A DNA stretch of 64,000 nt from Maribacter thermophilus (GCF_001020565.1 NZ_LDAS01000001.1:2938520-3002519), one strand, 5' to 3'; positions 1 to 9,316 are shown, counted from the stretch's first letter. Notes: generated from the sequence alone by a model not told the origin. Numbers and translations are program-made.

Positions 1-1085
1 CCAATAAACAAAGCCGAAAGCATTGTAAATATGTAAGCTTGTAAAAAAGCCACCAATACTTCTATCAATGTGATAAAAAACGACAGCACCAAAGACAAGG
101 CCGTAGCCCCACCGACCGTAAGGGTTTCCTTAAGGGTGAACATAATAGCAATCAAACTCATAACTACGATGTGGCCCGCAGATATGTTTGCAAAAAGACG
201 CACCAACAATGAGAACGGTTTAATGATAAATGCACCGGCCAATTCAATAATAGCCAATACAGGTCTTATCAATACAGGCACCCCTGGCATCCAGAGCATG
301 TGCATCCAATAATCTTTATTTCCGCTAAACGTATAAATTACCAATGTAAAAATTGCCAAAGCTGCCGTTACCGCAAGTTGCCCGGTTACGTTAAAACCTA
401 ATGGAGTCAATCCTAAAAGATTCAAAATCCAAATAAAGAAGAATACGGTCAACAAATAACCGGTAAACTTTCTGTATTTTTTCTCACCTATGTTAGGACG
501 GGCGATTTCGTCACGTACATATATCACCAATGGCTCTAAAACCCTACCAAAACCGGTAGGAACACTTTTGTTCTTATATTGTTTTGCCAAAGAAGAAAAG
601 GCCCATAACATAAAAAGACCCACCAATAAAATTCCGAATACGCTTTTGGTGATAGAAAAATCCAACACCCTATGGGCATTGGCCGCATGGTGATGCTCAT
701 CTAAACTCAAAGAAGTCGCACCCTCTTCCAACTCATATATCTTACTGTGCAACTTAACGAATTTAGAACCATTTTTTTCGACCACAACCTCACCATTATC
801 ATCATGGTGGAATTCTGAAGACATAAACGTTACCAAGCCATTGCTAGACCATAATATGACCGGCAATGGGAAACCTACGTGCTTTCTCTCTCCTTCACTG
901 TTCGTATAAGAAAACAGGTGAAAGTCATGAGCGTCTTTAATGTGGTGCAGAATATATGCATCCACATCTTCTTTACTGCTAACAGTACCTTCTTTTTGAC
1001 CCTCTGAGACTGCAAAACCTTGGAGTGAACTTCCTATTGCCAAAAACAACACTAGCTTTTTAATCACTTTTGAAACGTCCTTCAT
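1..1085 (-). CDS. atpB: F0F1 ATP synthase subunit a (partial, 3' end outside window)
   Basis: Membrane subunit a of the F0 proton channel. It passes protons to the c-ring through two half-channels. Reading from the ATG at 1083-1085 gives 361 codons running off the left edge, so only the last residues are missing. Residues 1-25 form a signal-peptide-like segment, as is common in Bacteroidota AtpB, followed by a His-rich periplasmic stretch. Hydrophobic helices follow from about residue 140. The conserved RLFANxxAGH motif near residue 296 carries the essential arginine, and the late motif LVAFLQAYIFTML is present. It is the last gene visible of a minus-strand operon with porW, bactofilin and atpZ. 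A gap of 94 bases separates it from the gene upstream. Confidence 0.96.
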   Translation of the reverse strand, partial: MKDVSKVIKKLVLFLAIGSSLQGFAVSEGQKEGTVSSKEDVDAYILHHIKDAHDFHLFSYTNSEGERKHVGFPLPVILWSSNGLVTFMSSEFHHDDNGEVVVEKNGSKFVKLHSKIYELEEGATSLSLDEHHHAANAHRVLDFSITKSVFGILLVGLFMLWAFSSLAKQYKNKSVPTGFGRVLEPLVIYVRDEIARPNIGEKKYRKFTGYLLTVFFFIWILNLLGLTPLGFNVTGQLAVTAALAIFTLVIYTFSGNKDYWMHMLWMPGVPVLIRPVLAIIELAGAFIIKPFSLLVRLFANISAGHIVVMSLIAIMFTLKETLTVGGATALSLVLSFFITLIEVLVAFLQAYIFTMLSALFI

Positions 1086-1179
1086 TATTTCTTTATCAAA
1101 AATTATGCTCCTGAAAATTTGCGCAAAAGTAGTTAATATTACCGTAATTCAAAGAATTTTAAAGCTTTAAAATTCTGGA

Positions 1180-1566
1180 TTATTTTCTTTGCATGATTTT
1201 TGAAACAAAAAAGACTTCCATAGACAAGAATATAAATATAGGAATAAGAATAAAAGCCCTGTAAATACGGGGAAGTGTTTGATCTCCCATTAGTTGTGGA
1301 AAAAGCATGGCGGTAAAGAGGACAATTTTAAAAACCAACAGGCCTATGTATATAAAACCTAATTGCTCAAATATTTTGCGTTGTTTTGAAAGAATTTCAA
1401 ACCCGATAACCAATAGTAAGGAGAACAAAAAATGGAACAGGTATGTTTTTTGCAAAAGCAATTTAATTTCTAGACCGTCGTCTTGAAAAAACAGACTATG
1501 CAAGAAATAAGAGACCGCGCCCACCAAAGTGAACACGGTTGTATATAAAAATATCTTTTTGAGCAA
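1180..1566 (-). CDS. small four-helix membrane protein of the ATP synthase locus (DUF6168-like)
   Basis: A 128-residue integral membrane protein with four hydrophobic segments at about residues 5-24, 42-61, 70-92 and 103-122, joined by short loops. I cannot name its function. Flavobacteria usually carry a protein of this size and topology between atpZ/atpI and atpB, and I believe it belongs to DUF6168. It starts 6 bases after the atpZ stop, which supports co-transcription. By position it may be a second AtpI-like assembly or ion-channel factor, but that is inference from context only. Confidence 0.75.
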   Translation of the reverse strand: MLKKIFLYTTVFTLVGAVSYFLHSLFFQDDGLEIKLLLQKTYLFHFLFSLLLVIGFEILSKQRKIFEQLGFIYIGLLVFKIVLFTAMLFPQLMGDQTLPRIYRAFILIPIFIFLSMEVFFVSKIMQRK

Positions 1567-1572
1567 TTCTAC

Positions 1573-1797
1573 CTATTTATTTAGGGCCATTACTTTTTTT
1601 ATGACCAAGTATATGGACAAAAATACGGCAAGTAATGTAACTGTATCCTCTAAAAATGTTTTTTGAAATTTTTCATCTAACCAAGAACCTAACAAATTAC
1701 CCAAATAAATGGTTGCTCCCATTTGAATGGCAATACCCGATAGGCTTGCTGCCGCACGCAGCAGATCGGAGTTGTTATGAGGCTTTTGCCGGCTCAT
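1573..1797 (-). CDS. atpZ: AtpZ/AtpI family F0F1 ATPase accessory protein
   Basis: A 74-residue protein with the two-helix hairpin of the AtpZ/AtpI (ATPase_gene1) family. The first helix covers about residues 19-40, with the small-residue pattern GIAIQMGATIYLG. A short loop holding G-S-W-L-D follows, and the second helix is at about 51-69. Members help assemble the c-ring or carry Mg/Ca across the membrane. The start overlaps the bactofilin 3' end by 23 bases, so the genes are probably translationally coupled. Position upstream of atpB agrees with the call. Confidence 0.85.
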   Translation of the reverse strand: MSRQKPHNNSDLLRAAASLSGIAIQMGATIYLGNLLGSWLDEKFQKTFLEDTVTLLAVFLSIYLVIKKVMALNK

Positions 1798-2206
1798 TTT
1801 TTCCTCCTACGGAAGATTTGAACCCTCCTGAATTAGTGCCTAGGCCCTTTCCTTTCATCGTACATGATGCATTAAAGGTAGCACCAGGCTCAACGGCCAA
1901 TTTAGAAACGGATACCGTACCCTCGATTATTGCAGATGACTTTAACGATAGTAGATCGGAAACCAATAGTTCGCCGTTGAAACTGCCTTCGATATCGGCA
2001 TTTACACATTCTACCTTACCGTGAATATAGCCATCTTTACCAATGACCACTTTACCGGAAGTTTTTACGTTACCGTCCAATTTTCCGTCGATACGGAAAT
2101 CCGCTTCGGAAACGATATCTCCTTTAATCTTAGTGTTTTTTTCAATTCTGTTGGGTTGTCCTCCAATTTCACTCATAGATCTAGGTTTTTGTTTGTCTGA
2201 AAACAT
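1775..2206 (-). CDS. bactofilin (polymer-forming cytoskeletal protein)
   Basis: A 143-residue bactofilin. The core at about residues 22-112 is a run of short beta repeats with regularly spaced Gly, Val and Ile (IKGDI, GKLDGNV, GYIHGKV, IEGSFNG, IEGTVSV), giving the right-handed beta-helix of the family. Both tails are polar and disordered. Bactofilins polymerise without nucleotide into membrane-associated filaments that place cell-wall or envelope proteins. It begins 3 bases after porW and overlaps atpZ by 23 bases. The specific role is unknown. The location suggests a link to envelope organisation. Confidence 0.92.
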   Translation of the reverse strand: MFSDKQKPRSMSEIGGQPNRIEKNTKIKGDIVSEADFRIDGKLDGNVKTSGKVVIGKDGYIHGKVECVNADIEGSFNGELLVSDLLSLKSSAIIEGTVSVSKLAVEPGATFNASCTMKGKGLGTNSGGFKSSVGGKNEPAKAS

Positions 2207-2209
2207 TGT

Positions 2210-4762
2210 TCAAGGTTTTGGGGTTAAAAGTGTGTTCTTGTACGCTTGTAAATTTTTATGTACTTGTATTATCTTATAGTTGTCAGATAAAATTACGAAA
2301 TTCTCATCAGCAACCTTATAATCCTTGTTATTTTTTAGAAGCTCGGCATATCCTAGGGCATAATCTTTGGATTTAAAGCCATGTACTACCACAAATTGCT
2401 CTTCTAAATTATAAATATCCTTGGAAACAATATTCTTATATTTTAAATCTACAATAGATTTTCCCAACAACTCCATCAATTCCAATGCCCTTTCGTTATC
2501 ACTTCTTTTAAACGGAAAAACAACTTTCCAATTGGAAGTACCTTGAGAGCCTGTTTCTGGTGAAAACTGTGTAGATTCCAGCTTAGGCAGTTGTTCGGCT
2601 ATCATTTGTTCTGCTTTCTTGCCTTCCGGATTGTTTGGGTAGGTCAATGCAACATAGTTCAGGGCCTCTTTAAACGGTTCAAAACCTTGAAGCCTTCCAA
2701 TAGCATTGGCTTTCAGCATCTCAAACTTAGGTACTATAGGGTCTCCCGTAAACCTATTAATATTCTCTTCGGTACCGGTAATGACCTCCAAGAACTTTTG
2801 CTCCTGAAATTTCTTGAACAAATCTTGATATCTTTTCTCGGGACTGTCCGAACTATCGGCAAGCACTGCTTGTGGGTTCAATAATATTTCTGCGTACCTA
2901 GAGTCTTTATGGTTGGCAATAATATCCGCTTTCATTGTCGCCATTAAGGGACTGTTCTCTTCCTCGTATATTTTATACAGGTTATATTTTGATGGAAGCA
3001 CCAAACGTTCCTCTGGATTAGAAGCCAATACATCTTCTAGTTTCTTGGCCGCCAACATGTTTTCTTTGAACTTTTCTTTATAGATCAGCCCCAATTGATA
3101 ATTGGCAAAGTTGCGTTCTGTATTAAGACTATCAATGATCGAAACATCTTTTGGAAGCCGATCCATATAAAAATCAAGGGAAAATTTTTCTTCTTCAGAA
3201 ATAGGAATGTCCGCCAAATCGCCTTGCACGACTGCATCTTCTGCTGCAGAAACATTCGTAACAGATTTGTTGGACCATCGCCAATCGTCTTCCAGCTCAC
3301 GATTGCCCCATCTATTCTTAAAGTCGTTTTGGCCATACCCTAAACTGGTAATATTGTAAAAATAAAATTTACCCTTGTTTTCCTTTCCGCCCTTACTTTT
3401 GGCAAATGCGGCAAAACCATCGGTTAGTTTATCTCTTTCTTTTTTCTGTGCTGCTTCTTTGGCCGCCTTTAGATCTTCTATATGCTTCTCAAAATATGCA
3501 ATTTGGTCATCTTTTGGCAGGTAGTATAGATTGATCACACTATCTGCATACTGTACAATATCTTCATATTTAATAACATCCTCTAGATTGTCGAGCTTCT
3601 TTTTAATGGTACGATACTTTTTCGTGTTTTCGTCCAAGTTGGTCAAAACACTATCGTAGTATGCTCCCGCATACTTATAATTGTTCTGGTCAAAGTTGTA
3701 TTCCGCCAAGTTTTCATAGTTCAAGGCATTAAGTTTGGGCTCGTTCTGGGTAGCTCGTAGCGATCTGTTAAAATAGACCAATGCCAAACTATCGGAGCCT
3801 TCCGCTAGATGGTATTCGGCTATCTGCCTATAAATCTTATCTAAAAATGGCCTGTTCTCACGATTCTCCTCTAAATCCGTAAGGTACTCTAGCATTTCTT
3901 CTTTGTTCTCATCGGTCACCTTCGTATTCTTGATCTTTTCTATCTCGGCATTGATCATATATACCCTTGGTGATCTTCTGTTAAGTTCTATCACCTTGTC
4001 AAAGGCATAGTTGGCACTGTCCTTATATCCCAATTGATTGTAAAGCTGTCCTATTATGTAGTAATACCTTCCTTTTTCGGGGTTCTTTTTAGTGTAATAG
4101 GAAGCTACCTTAAGCTGCTGTATGGCCGTATCTGGTACATTGAGATTTATATAGGCTTGTGCCAACATGGCCCGGGCATCGGCATATTCTTGGTCTTTGA
4201 GGTTTTCGAACTTCATTAGACGTTTTAAGTTCTTGATCGCCAACTCTTCGTTCTCTAAACGTATGTTTACCTTTTCTCTCCAAATGCTCGCCTCGTTAAG
4301 CTTATCGCTTTCGGAATATTTGTTCAGAATATAATTGAAGGCCTCCAGGGCAGGTATATACCTTTCGTCAAAGTAACGGGCCTTACCCAATAGAAGAAAA
4401 GCTTCATCGGTTTGTGGGTTACGCTCCTCGTTCTTAATATCCATACTATGCTTTTGGATGGCCTTAGTGGCTTTTTCCTCGGCAATTATAAAGTTGGGAT
4501 TATTATCTTCGGAATCTAACTTAACCTCTCCAGATACTTCGAGACGCTCTATCGGTAAAATTTCCCAATAATCATCTTTATAGGTATCGTTTAATGTGGC
4601 CCTGCCCTCTTCAAAAGCAATATTGCCATTGTACAAAGTGTTATACTTCGTATTCAAGGCATGCCAATTGCGATTGATAAAGGCATCTTTTTTCGTGGAA
4701 CATGCACTAAAGAACAATGTTCCCACAAGACCGGATAAAATAAGTTTGTTTCTAAGCTTCAA
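2210..4762 (-). CDS. porW: type IX secretion system periplasmic lipoprotein PorW/SprE (TPR protein)
   Basis: A large lipoprotein of the PorW/SprE family, needed for gliding and type IX secretion in flavobacteria. The frame is open back to an ATG at 4828, but that start puts 43 residues, including an extra hydrophobic stretch, before the lipobox. A TTG at 4760-4762 gives a normal signal peptide, LKLRNK plus a hydrophobic core ending LFFSAC, with the lipid-modified Cys at 21. I prefer this start. Directly after the Cys comes the family hallmark N-W-H-x-L-N-T-x-Y-N-T-L-Y-N-G. Tetratricopeptide-like repeats fill residues of about 110-400. The C-terminus has a SPOR-like fold region (QFVVVHGFKSKDYALGYAELL). 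Total length is about 850, matching SprE. Confidence 0.92.
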   Translation of the reverse strand: MKLRNKLILSGLVGTLFFSACSTKKDAFINRNWHALNTKYNTLYNGNIAFEEGRATLNDTYKDDYWEILPIERLEVSGEVKLDSEDNNPNFIIAEEKATKAIQKHSMDIKNEERNPQTDEAFLLLGKARYFDERYIPALEAFNYILNKYSESDKLNEASIWREKVNIRLENEELAIKNLKRLMKFENLKDQEYADARAMLAQAYINLNVPDTAIQQLKVASYYTKKNPEKGRYYYIIGQLYNQLGYKDSANYAFDKVIELNRRSPRVYMINAEIEKIKNTKVTDENKEEMLEYLTDLEENRENRPFLDKIYRQIAEYHLAEGSDSLALVYFNRSLRATQNEPKLNALNYENLAEYNFDQNNYKYAGAYYDSVLTNLDENTKKYRTIKKKLDNLEDVIKYEDIVQYADSVINLYYLPKDDQIAYFEKHIEDLKAAKEAAQKKERDKLTDGFAAFAKSKGGKENKGKFYFYNITSLGYGQNDFKNRWGNRELEDDWRWSNKSVTNVSAAEDAVVQGDLADIPISEEEKFSLDFYMDRLPKDVSIIDSLNTERNFANYQLGLIYKEKFKENMLAAKKLEDVLASNPEERLVLPSKYNLYKIYEEENSPLMATMKADIIANHKDSRYAEILLNPQAVLADSSDSPEKRYQDLFKKFQEQKFLEVITGTEENINRFTGDPIVPKFEMLKANAIGRLQGFEPFKEALNYVALTYPNNPEGKKAEQMIAEQLPKLESTQFSPETGSQGTSNWKVVFPFKRSDNERALELMELLGKSIVDLKYKNIVSKDIYNLEEQFVVVHGFKSKDYALGYAELLKNNKDYKVADENFVILSDNYKIIQVHKNLQAYKNTLLTPKP

Positions 4763-5010
4763 AATAGACTGTCTACGTATGTATGCATAACTGAAAAACA
4801 ACCATATTATTATACTGTTCATCGACAAAACGTCATTTTATCTTCATCCGCTACACCCTAGTTATTTTTCCCGTCCTCCATTTTTACAAACCAGTTAGTT
4901 TGTTTTAGGAAGATCTACCTGAAAAAAATGAAGATTTTACTCTTTTTATCGATGTTTCGTCGTTACAAAACGATCGTCTCCAAAATTACAATGAGATTTT
5001 TATATCAAAA

Positions 5011-5038
5011 AACCGACTCACGAGTCGGTTTTTGTTTT
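5011..5038 (-). terminator. intrinsic terminator of the PadR/ABC operon
   Basis: Left arm aaccgact at 5011-5018 pairs with agtcggtt at 5023-5030 around a 4-base loop. A/T-rich tracts flank it on both sides, so it could work both ways. It lies 37 bases beyond the stop of the ABC ATPase gene and upstream of porW. Confidence 0.8.
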
Positions 5039-5067
5039 TATGTCTTTTTAAATCTATTTTAAGGTGT

Positions 5068-5763
5068 TTAACCAGCAAAAAAGGTTTCCAATTCTTTCAA
5101 TGTTTCAGTGGACGTTTTAATGTCCTTAACCATTTCCCCTTTGTTCAAAACCACAATACGTTCACAAACTTCGGTTACGTGGATCAAATCATGACTGGAC
5201 ACCAAGACCGTTACATTTTCCTTAGCCGCCAAATCCTTGATGATGCCTTTTAAACGTATTTGGGTGGTAGGGTCCAAATTGGCAAAGGGCTCATCTAAAA
5301 TAACAACCTCCGGATTTCCTATAAAAGAAGCCACAATACCGGCCTTTTTCTGGTTTCCCTTAGAAAGATCGCGCAAATACTTCTTTTGCCCCAGAATTTC
5401 TCCATGAAAAAAATCATCGAACTTTGCCAAAAGGGCATCAACGTCCGCTTTGTTCTGTCCACGTAGGTCCCCGATAAAATAAAAATACTCCTCAGGGGTC
5501 AAATAACCTATTAAAAATGTTTCATCTATAAACGATGACGTAAAAGGCTTCCACTCTTCGCTGGTATTTACCTGCACCCCGTTATTATCGATATGGCCAG
5601 ATGTAGGCTGTATCAAATCTAACAGCAGACTAAAAAATGTAGTTTTGCCCGCACCATTGTTTCCAACCAGACCAAAACTCTGTCCTGTGGGTATTTCTAA
5701 ATGTTCTATATTCAAAACGGTCTGTTTACCGTATTTCTTCGTTAAATTCTGTGTTATAATCAT
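5068..5763 (-). CDS. ABC transporter ATP-binding protein
   Basis: A 231-residue ABC ATPase. Walker A is GNNGAGKT at about residues 34-41. The signature is a degenerate LSKGN near residue 133, and Walker B with the catalytic Glu is VVILDEP near 155, followed by a D-loop and a switch His in SSHD. It powers a transporter whose membrane part is the DUF5687 protein encoded 11 bases upstream. The absence of a binding protein gene suggests export rather than import. It is the last gene of a unit headed by a PadR regulator and is followed by a strong terminator. The substrate cannot be told from sequence. Confidence 0.94.
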   Translation of the reverse strand: MIITQNLTKKYGKQTVLNIEHLEIPTGQSFGLVGNNGAGKTTFFSLLLDLIQPTSGHIDNNGVQVNTSEEWKPFTSSFIDETFLIGYLTPEEYFYFIGDLRGQNKADVDALLAKFDDFFHGEILGQKKYLRDLSKGNQKKAGIVASFIGNPEVVILDEPFANLDPTTQIRLKGIIKDLAAKENVTVLVSSHDLIHVTEVCERIVVLNKGEMVKDIKTSTETLKELETFFAG

Positions 5764-5774
5764 GGTCTATATTG

Positions 5775-7244
5775 TTAGCTATTCTTTTGTTTAAATCCGG
5801 CGATCATGCCATATTTCTTTTTTCTGTATTGTTGGGTCACCTTGTCCAAAAGGAAATTTCTCATGGCCAACCCTGCAATGCCCATTACCGATAAAACGAT
5901 TACCGCGGCCTCTACAGAGATTAAATAATAAAATAGGGTGAATATGAGAATCGGCACTATTAATACGGGCAGCATGATCAAAAATTGATTGGCACTGGTA
6001 CCTTGCATATTTCCGAACGGACTCTGATCCAATTCTATTCGTTTTTTATTGAAGGAGCCAAAAAATAAAATGACCGGTATATTTACGCCCAGATTATACA
6101 ATGCACAACCAAAATTAATGGCCAATGCCTCCCAACCAAAGTAAACATAGGGTATGGTGAGCAAAAACATAAAAACAACACTTACCGATATAAGCAAGGC
6201 CTTGGACTCTAAATACTTTCGTAATGGAATGTTCTGCGACATCATCATACTATAATAACTACTATCCCAGGCAGGAATAAACTGTCCAAAATTGCTAAGG
6301 AAAATCCCCGTCATAAAGACTCCTAAAAATGCCTTCATAGGCATCATTTCGGCATAAATGTCCTGCGTGTAGAATATTAATCCGTAGAAAACAAACAACA
6401 AAGAGATCCATACCTGCGACTTGGTACGTTTGTTTCTCCATATCATCTTTAGGTCCAATTGAAGAAAAGTTCCCATGTCGCCTAACTTCTTGGTCCATGC
6501 CAAATCGCTCGTATTCACCTGTACGTTCTTTGGCTTTAAACTGGCATCCAAATAAATTTTGTTATGCAGGTACTTGTAGTTAAGGTAATAAATGAGCACG
6601 GCCAAGGCTATGGGCACAAGCACAGTTATTGGATATGCGTACAGCGCATGAAATATAGGTGCGAAAAAGTCCTTTACCGAGAAGAGACCAAAATAATCCA
6701 GTCCATACAGCACTGCAATTATGGTACCTAGGGCAATAAGCGCCTTATCGCTTTTATTAATTAATAGATTTATATAATTAATGCCCAGTACAATGGCGAT
6801 AATCGACACCAGCCATAGGCTTACATTAAGAAAAGAATACCCTTGAAAAAGTAGGACAATACAAAAGGGAACAAAAAAGAAAAGGGACAACAAATTATAG
6901 ATCGATGCTGCCGAACGACCTAAAATATAGTGGGCAATAGTACTTTTTTTAACTGGTGTGGTCAAAAAAGGTTTTATATCCATAACCGGAAGCTTCTGCA
7001 TAAAGTAACGGAAGAACAACTCGATCAATATCCAGTAGATCATATACTGACTTATAGACCACATAGGGCTTTGATCAGGAAAAATATCTTTTAGGATAAA
7101 ATAGCTGGCGACCCCCATGGCCGCTAATACGATCAGCATATAGACCGCAAAAAAGCCCATCAGAATCTTCACCGCAAGACTTTTTCCGAAGTTGGGAGAC
7201 CTAAAAAAAGATTTCCATTGTAACGAAGCAAATTTCTTAAACAT
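5775..7244 (-). CDS. ABC-type permease, DUF5687 family
   Basis: A 489-residue integral membrane protein with about a dozen hydrophobic segments. The family's usual opening is LQWKSFFRSPNFGKSL near the start. The frame is open to 7382, but the ATG at 7242-7244 (MFKKFASLQW) matches the family start and avoids overlap with the upstream gene. It should form the membrane channel partnered with the ATPase gene 11 bases downstream. A soluble segment around residues 230-260 separates the two membrane halves. A spacer of 61 bases lies upstream, the longest within the operon. Confidence 0.87.
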   Translation of the reverse strand: MFKKFASLQWKSFFRSPNFGKSLAVKILMGFFAVYMLIVLAAMGVASYFILKDIFPDQSPMWSISQYMIYWILIELFFRYFMQKLPVMDIKPFLTTPVKKSTIAHYILGRSAASIYNLLSLFFFVPFCIVLLFQGYSFLNVSLWLVSIIAIVLGINYINLLINKSDKALIALGTIIAVLYGLDYFGLFSVKDFFAPIFHALYAYPITVLVPIALAVLIYYLNYKYLHNKIYLDASLKPKNVQVNTSDLAWTKKLGDMGTFLQLDLKMIWRNKRTKSQVWISLLFVFYGLIFYTQDIYAEMMPMKAFLGVFMTGIFLSNFGQFIPAWDSSYYSMMMSQNIPLRKYLESKALLISVSVVFMFLLTIPYVYFGWEALAINFGCALYNLGVNIPVILFFGSFNKKRIELDQSPFGNMQGTSANQFLIMLPVLIVPILIFTLFYYLISVEAAVIVLSVMGIAGLAMRNFLLDKVTQQYRKKKYGMIAGFKQKNS

Positions 7245-7305
7245 AGTTAGTTGGTTGCTATTATTTAGACAATAGGTATTTAGAAAATCAAATTTGTTAC
7301 AGTAT

Positions 7306-8016
7306 CTAGGCAATTTTATACTCCGGATACGTTTCCTCCAGCAATTCTTCGGCCTTTGAAGGAATAACGAACATAACCACATAGGTAGTCAAAGCAGCTG
7401 CTACGACCAGCAGGGCATAGGCCAGATCAAACCAAATGTTATCGATTAAAGATCGATCAAGATTTTGGACGGATAATCCTATCTGCAGTACTAGGTTATT
7501 ATAAACAACCACATTGCCAAGATTGTAGATCATCTCCCTCAACATCCATTTTTTACCGCCCTCTGCCATTTTAAATTTTCTGTCCTTTCTTGAAACAAAA
7601 AGATAACCCATAGAAAAAACAACCAGTAAAAAAGCCATTCCGAAACAAACGTATTCCTTTACATCGATACCACTTGTATAATGTAGTATGGTATACACGA
7701 TCGCTACTGCAGAAAATGTTAAAAGCAGTTTTGGCAACTGCAGCCACTCTTTAAAGAACCTCCATATAATAGACCTGTATTTTTTACCCAAGGCCTTTTG
7801 CCGCTTTTCTACCACATCCATAAAACCCAAAACCCCAAACTTTTTAAATTCGCCTTGTAGGGCCTCTTCAAAAGAAAGGTTCGGGTTCGTTTGCCACTCC
7901 TCTTCTATACCATTGGCCATATGGTCTACCAGCTCTGTTTGCAGGTCGTAATGCTCTACATGGTGTGCTCTGGTAAATTTATACAGCTTTTGTATGTGAT
8001 CTTGAGTAAGCTTCAT
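7306..8016 (-). CDS. membrane protein, third paralogue of PadR-linked triplet
   Basis: A 236-residue protein of unknown function. The cytoplasmic head (about residues 1-85) opens MKLTQDHIQKL and carries the motif DLQTELVDHMA near residues 24-34, followed by acidic helices. Hydrophobic segments lie at about 97-115, 121-140, 160-185 and 198-222. The head closely resembles those of the two genes upstream, so all three come from tandem duplication. Similar heads are known in other PadR-associated membrane proteins and in prefixes of some permeases. It starts 2 bases after its neighbour's stop. It may sense or partner the ABC permease, which is inference. Confidence 0.75.
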   Translation of the reverse strand: MKLTQDHIQKLYKFTRAHHVEHYDLQTELVDHMANGIEEEWQTNPNLSFEEALQGEFKKFGVLGFMDVVEKRQKALGKKYRSIIWRFFKEWLQLPKLLLTFSAVAIVYTILHYTSGIDVKEYVCFGMAFLLVVFSMGYLFVSRKDRKFKMAEGGKKWMLREMIYNLGNVVVYNNLVLQIGLSVQNLDRSLIDNIWFDLAYALLVVAAALTTYVVMFVIPSKAEELLEETYPEYKIA

Positions 8017-8018
8017 TC

Positions 8019-8651
8019 TTAATTATAGATCAAGTTTCTATATTGCTTTACTATCCCCTTTTTACTCCTTAACACCTCTAAAACACCGGCAACGTTGAAA
8101 ATAATGACAAAAAACCAAAAGACCATAAAATAAGTGGGGTGCTCTTTCAACCAACCTATATAGATTCCGTTGGTGTATAAAAACAAAGAAGGCAAGGACA
8201 TAATCGACATCAAGTATTGGGCGGATTGTATTTTCTTGTACATGCCCTTGGGCCTAAGGTAAACGTAATACGCCACTATTTGTGGAACAGCTAGGGTTCC
8301 TATGAATAAATAAGGTAATATGTTTTTATCTAAAACATGAAACGCCAAATAGATAACCGCCCCTAATAAAATCGAAATACACAAATACCTTAAATCGGTA
8401 AAAAATTGCAGGGTTTGTTTAAACAGGGCTTTTTGGTGACCCCAATGTCTTTTATTGTGGAGATTTTTTTGATACGAGCGCACAAAATTGCCTTTCGTCC
8501 TAAGAAAATCACCTAACAGCACATATTTTGAATCGTTCTCAAATTCAGATGCCAAGTGATCTATAAGCTCTAAACGAACATCCATAAATTTCACCCCTAA
8601 GAATTGGAGGAACCTATCAATCTCCAGTATTTGGGCTTGATTCAATTTCAT
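8019..8651 (-). CDS. membrane protein, second paralogue of PadR-linked triplet
   Basis: A 210-residue membrane protein paralogous to its two neighbours. Its N-terminal head holds the shared motif as DVRLELIDHLAS near residues 23-34. Four hydrophobic segments follow from about residue 90. Charged turns (RPKGMYKK, SKKGIVKQ) would face the cytoplasm. Its head is shorter and less acidic than in the other two copies, so it is the most diverged. It overlaps the first paralogue by 4 bases (ATGA) and is followed after 2 bases by the third. Function unknown. Confidence 0.74.
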   Translation of the reverse strand: MKLNQAQILEIDRFLQFLGVKFMDVRLELIDHLASEFENDSKYVLLGDFLRTKGNFVRSYQKNLHNKRHWGHQKALFKQTLQFFTDLRYLCISILLGAVIYLAFHVLDKNILPYLFIGTLAVPQIVAYYVYLRPKGMYKKIQSAQYLMSIMSLPSLFLYTNGIYIGWLKEHPTYFMVFWFFVIIFNVAGVLEVLRSKKGIVKQYRNLIYN

Positions 8652-9313
8652 ATCAATACCTGCTTATTGGTTGCCATATGTGCATTATAAAACTCTAAAA
8701 AGAAAAATGAAAAGGCTAAGGTAAAGGCATGCATCCAGACGGAAACAAGATTTAGGGCGCCATCTTGGAGCAAAGACATAAATACCGTCCACAGCGGATT
8801 GTACAAAACAAACATGAACGAAAAAGCAATGGCGTTTATATTGAACAGAAAACTGAACGATGTTTGAAAACCGGTAGCCTTGATCCGGTATTTAAAAAAG
8901 AGCAACATAGCAAAAAGCAAGAGGTATAACGAACCTACCAAAACCTCCAAAGCCCTTAACATTTCTATCGCAATCATATCTGCGGCCAAAAAGAAGAGCC
9001 CGGTTATGGCAAAGGCGAACAATAAGGTCTTTAAATAGATGACCTTGATTCTTTTGACGCATTTTTTTATAACGATTCTGGGGCCTACCCAAAGCATTCC
9101 GAGCCAATAACTGGAATACTCCCCAAGATCGGTATGCCATTTCCTTATTTCGTTTCGAAAAGCGGTTTCAAAATCTACCTTTTGAGATTGCATAGCTTCA
9201 TCGATACTTTCCGTCATATGATCAACTACCTCTACCCTCAAATCTAAATGGGTAAGATTCTTGCTATTCAAATAATGCTCTATCTTTTGTATTTCATGAC
9301 TTGTAAGTGCCAT
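8648..9313 (-). CDS. membrane protein, first paralogue of PadR-linked triplet
   Basis: A 221-residue protein. Its head has the shared motif DLRVEVVDHMTE near residues 23-34, then a helical stretch. Hydrophobic segments lie at about 94-112, 118-138, 150-172 and 188-207. It begins 3 bases after the PadR gene stop, an arrangement in which PadR regulators commonly control a membrane protein encoded next to them. No catalytic motif is visible. Being first in the series, it is the likeliest direct partner of the regulator, though this is only inference. Confidence 0.75.
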   Translation of the reverse strand: MALTSHEIQKIEHYLNSKNLTHLDLRVEVVDHMTESIDEAMQSQKVDFETAFRNEIRKWHTDLGEYSSYWLGMLWVGPRIVIKKCVKRIKVIYLKTLLFAFAITGLFFLAADMIAIEMLRALEVLVGSLYLLLFAMLLFFKYRIKATGFQTSFSFLFNINAIAFSFMFVLYNPLWTVFMSLLQDGALNLVSVWMHAFTLAFSFFFLEFYNAHMATNKQVLI

Positions 9314-9316
9314 AAT

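Noticed and set aside
1656..2279. Plus-strand frames opposite bactofilin and atpZ
   Set aside because: They are shadows of clearly recognised minus-strand genes and resemble no known family.
5011..5030. The hairpin with ACCGACT and AGTCGGT halves as a third TetR operator
   Set aside because: The half-sites resemble the operator, but the 4-base loop, flanking A and T tracts and position just past an operon end fit a terminator better.
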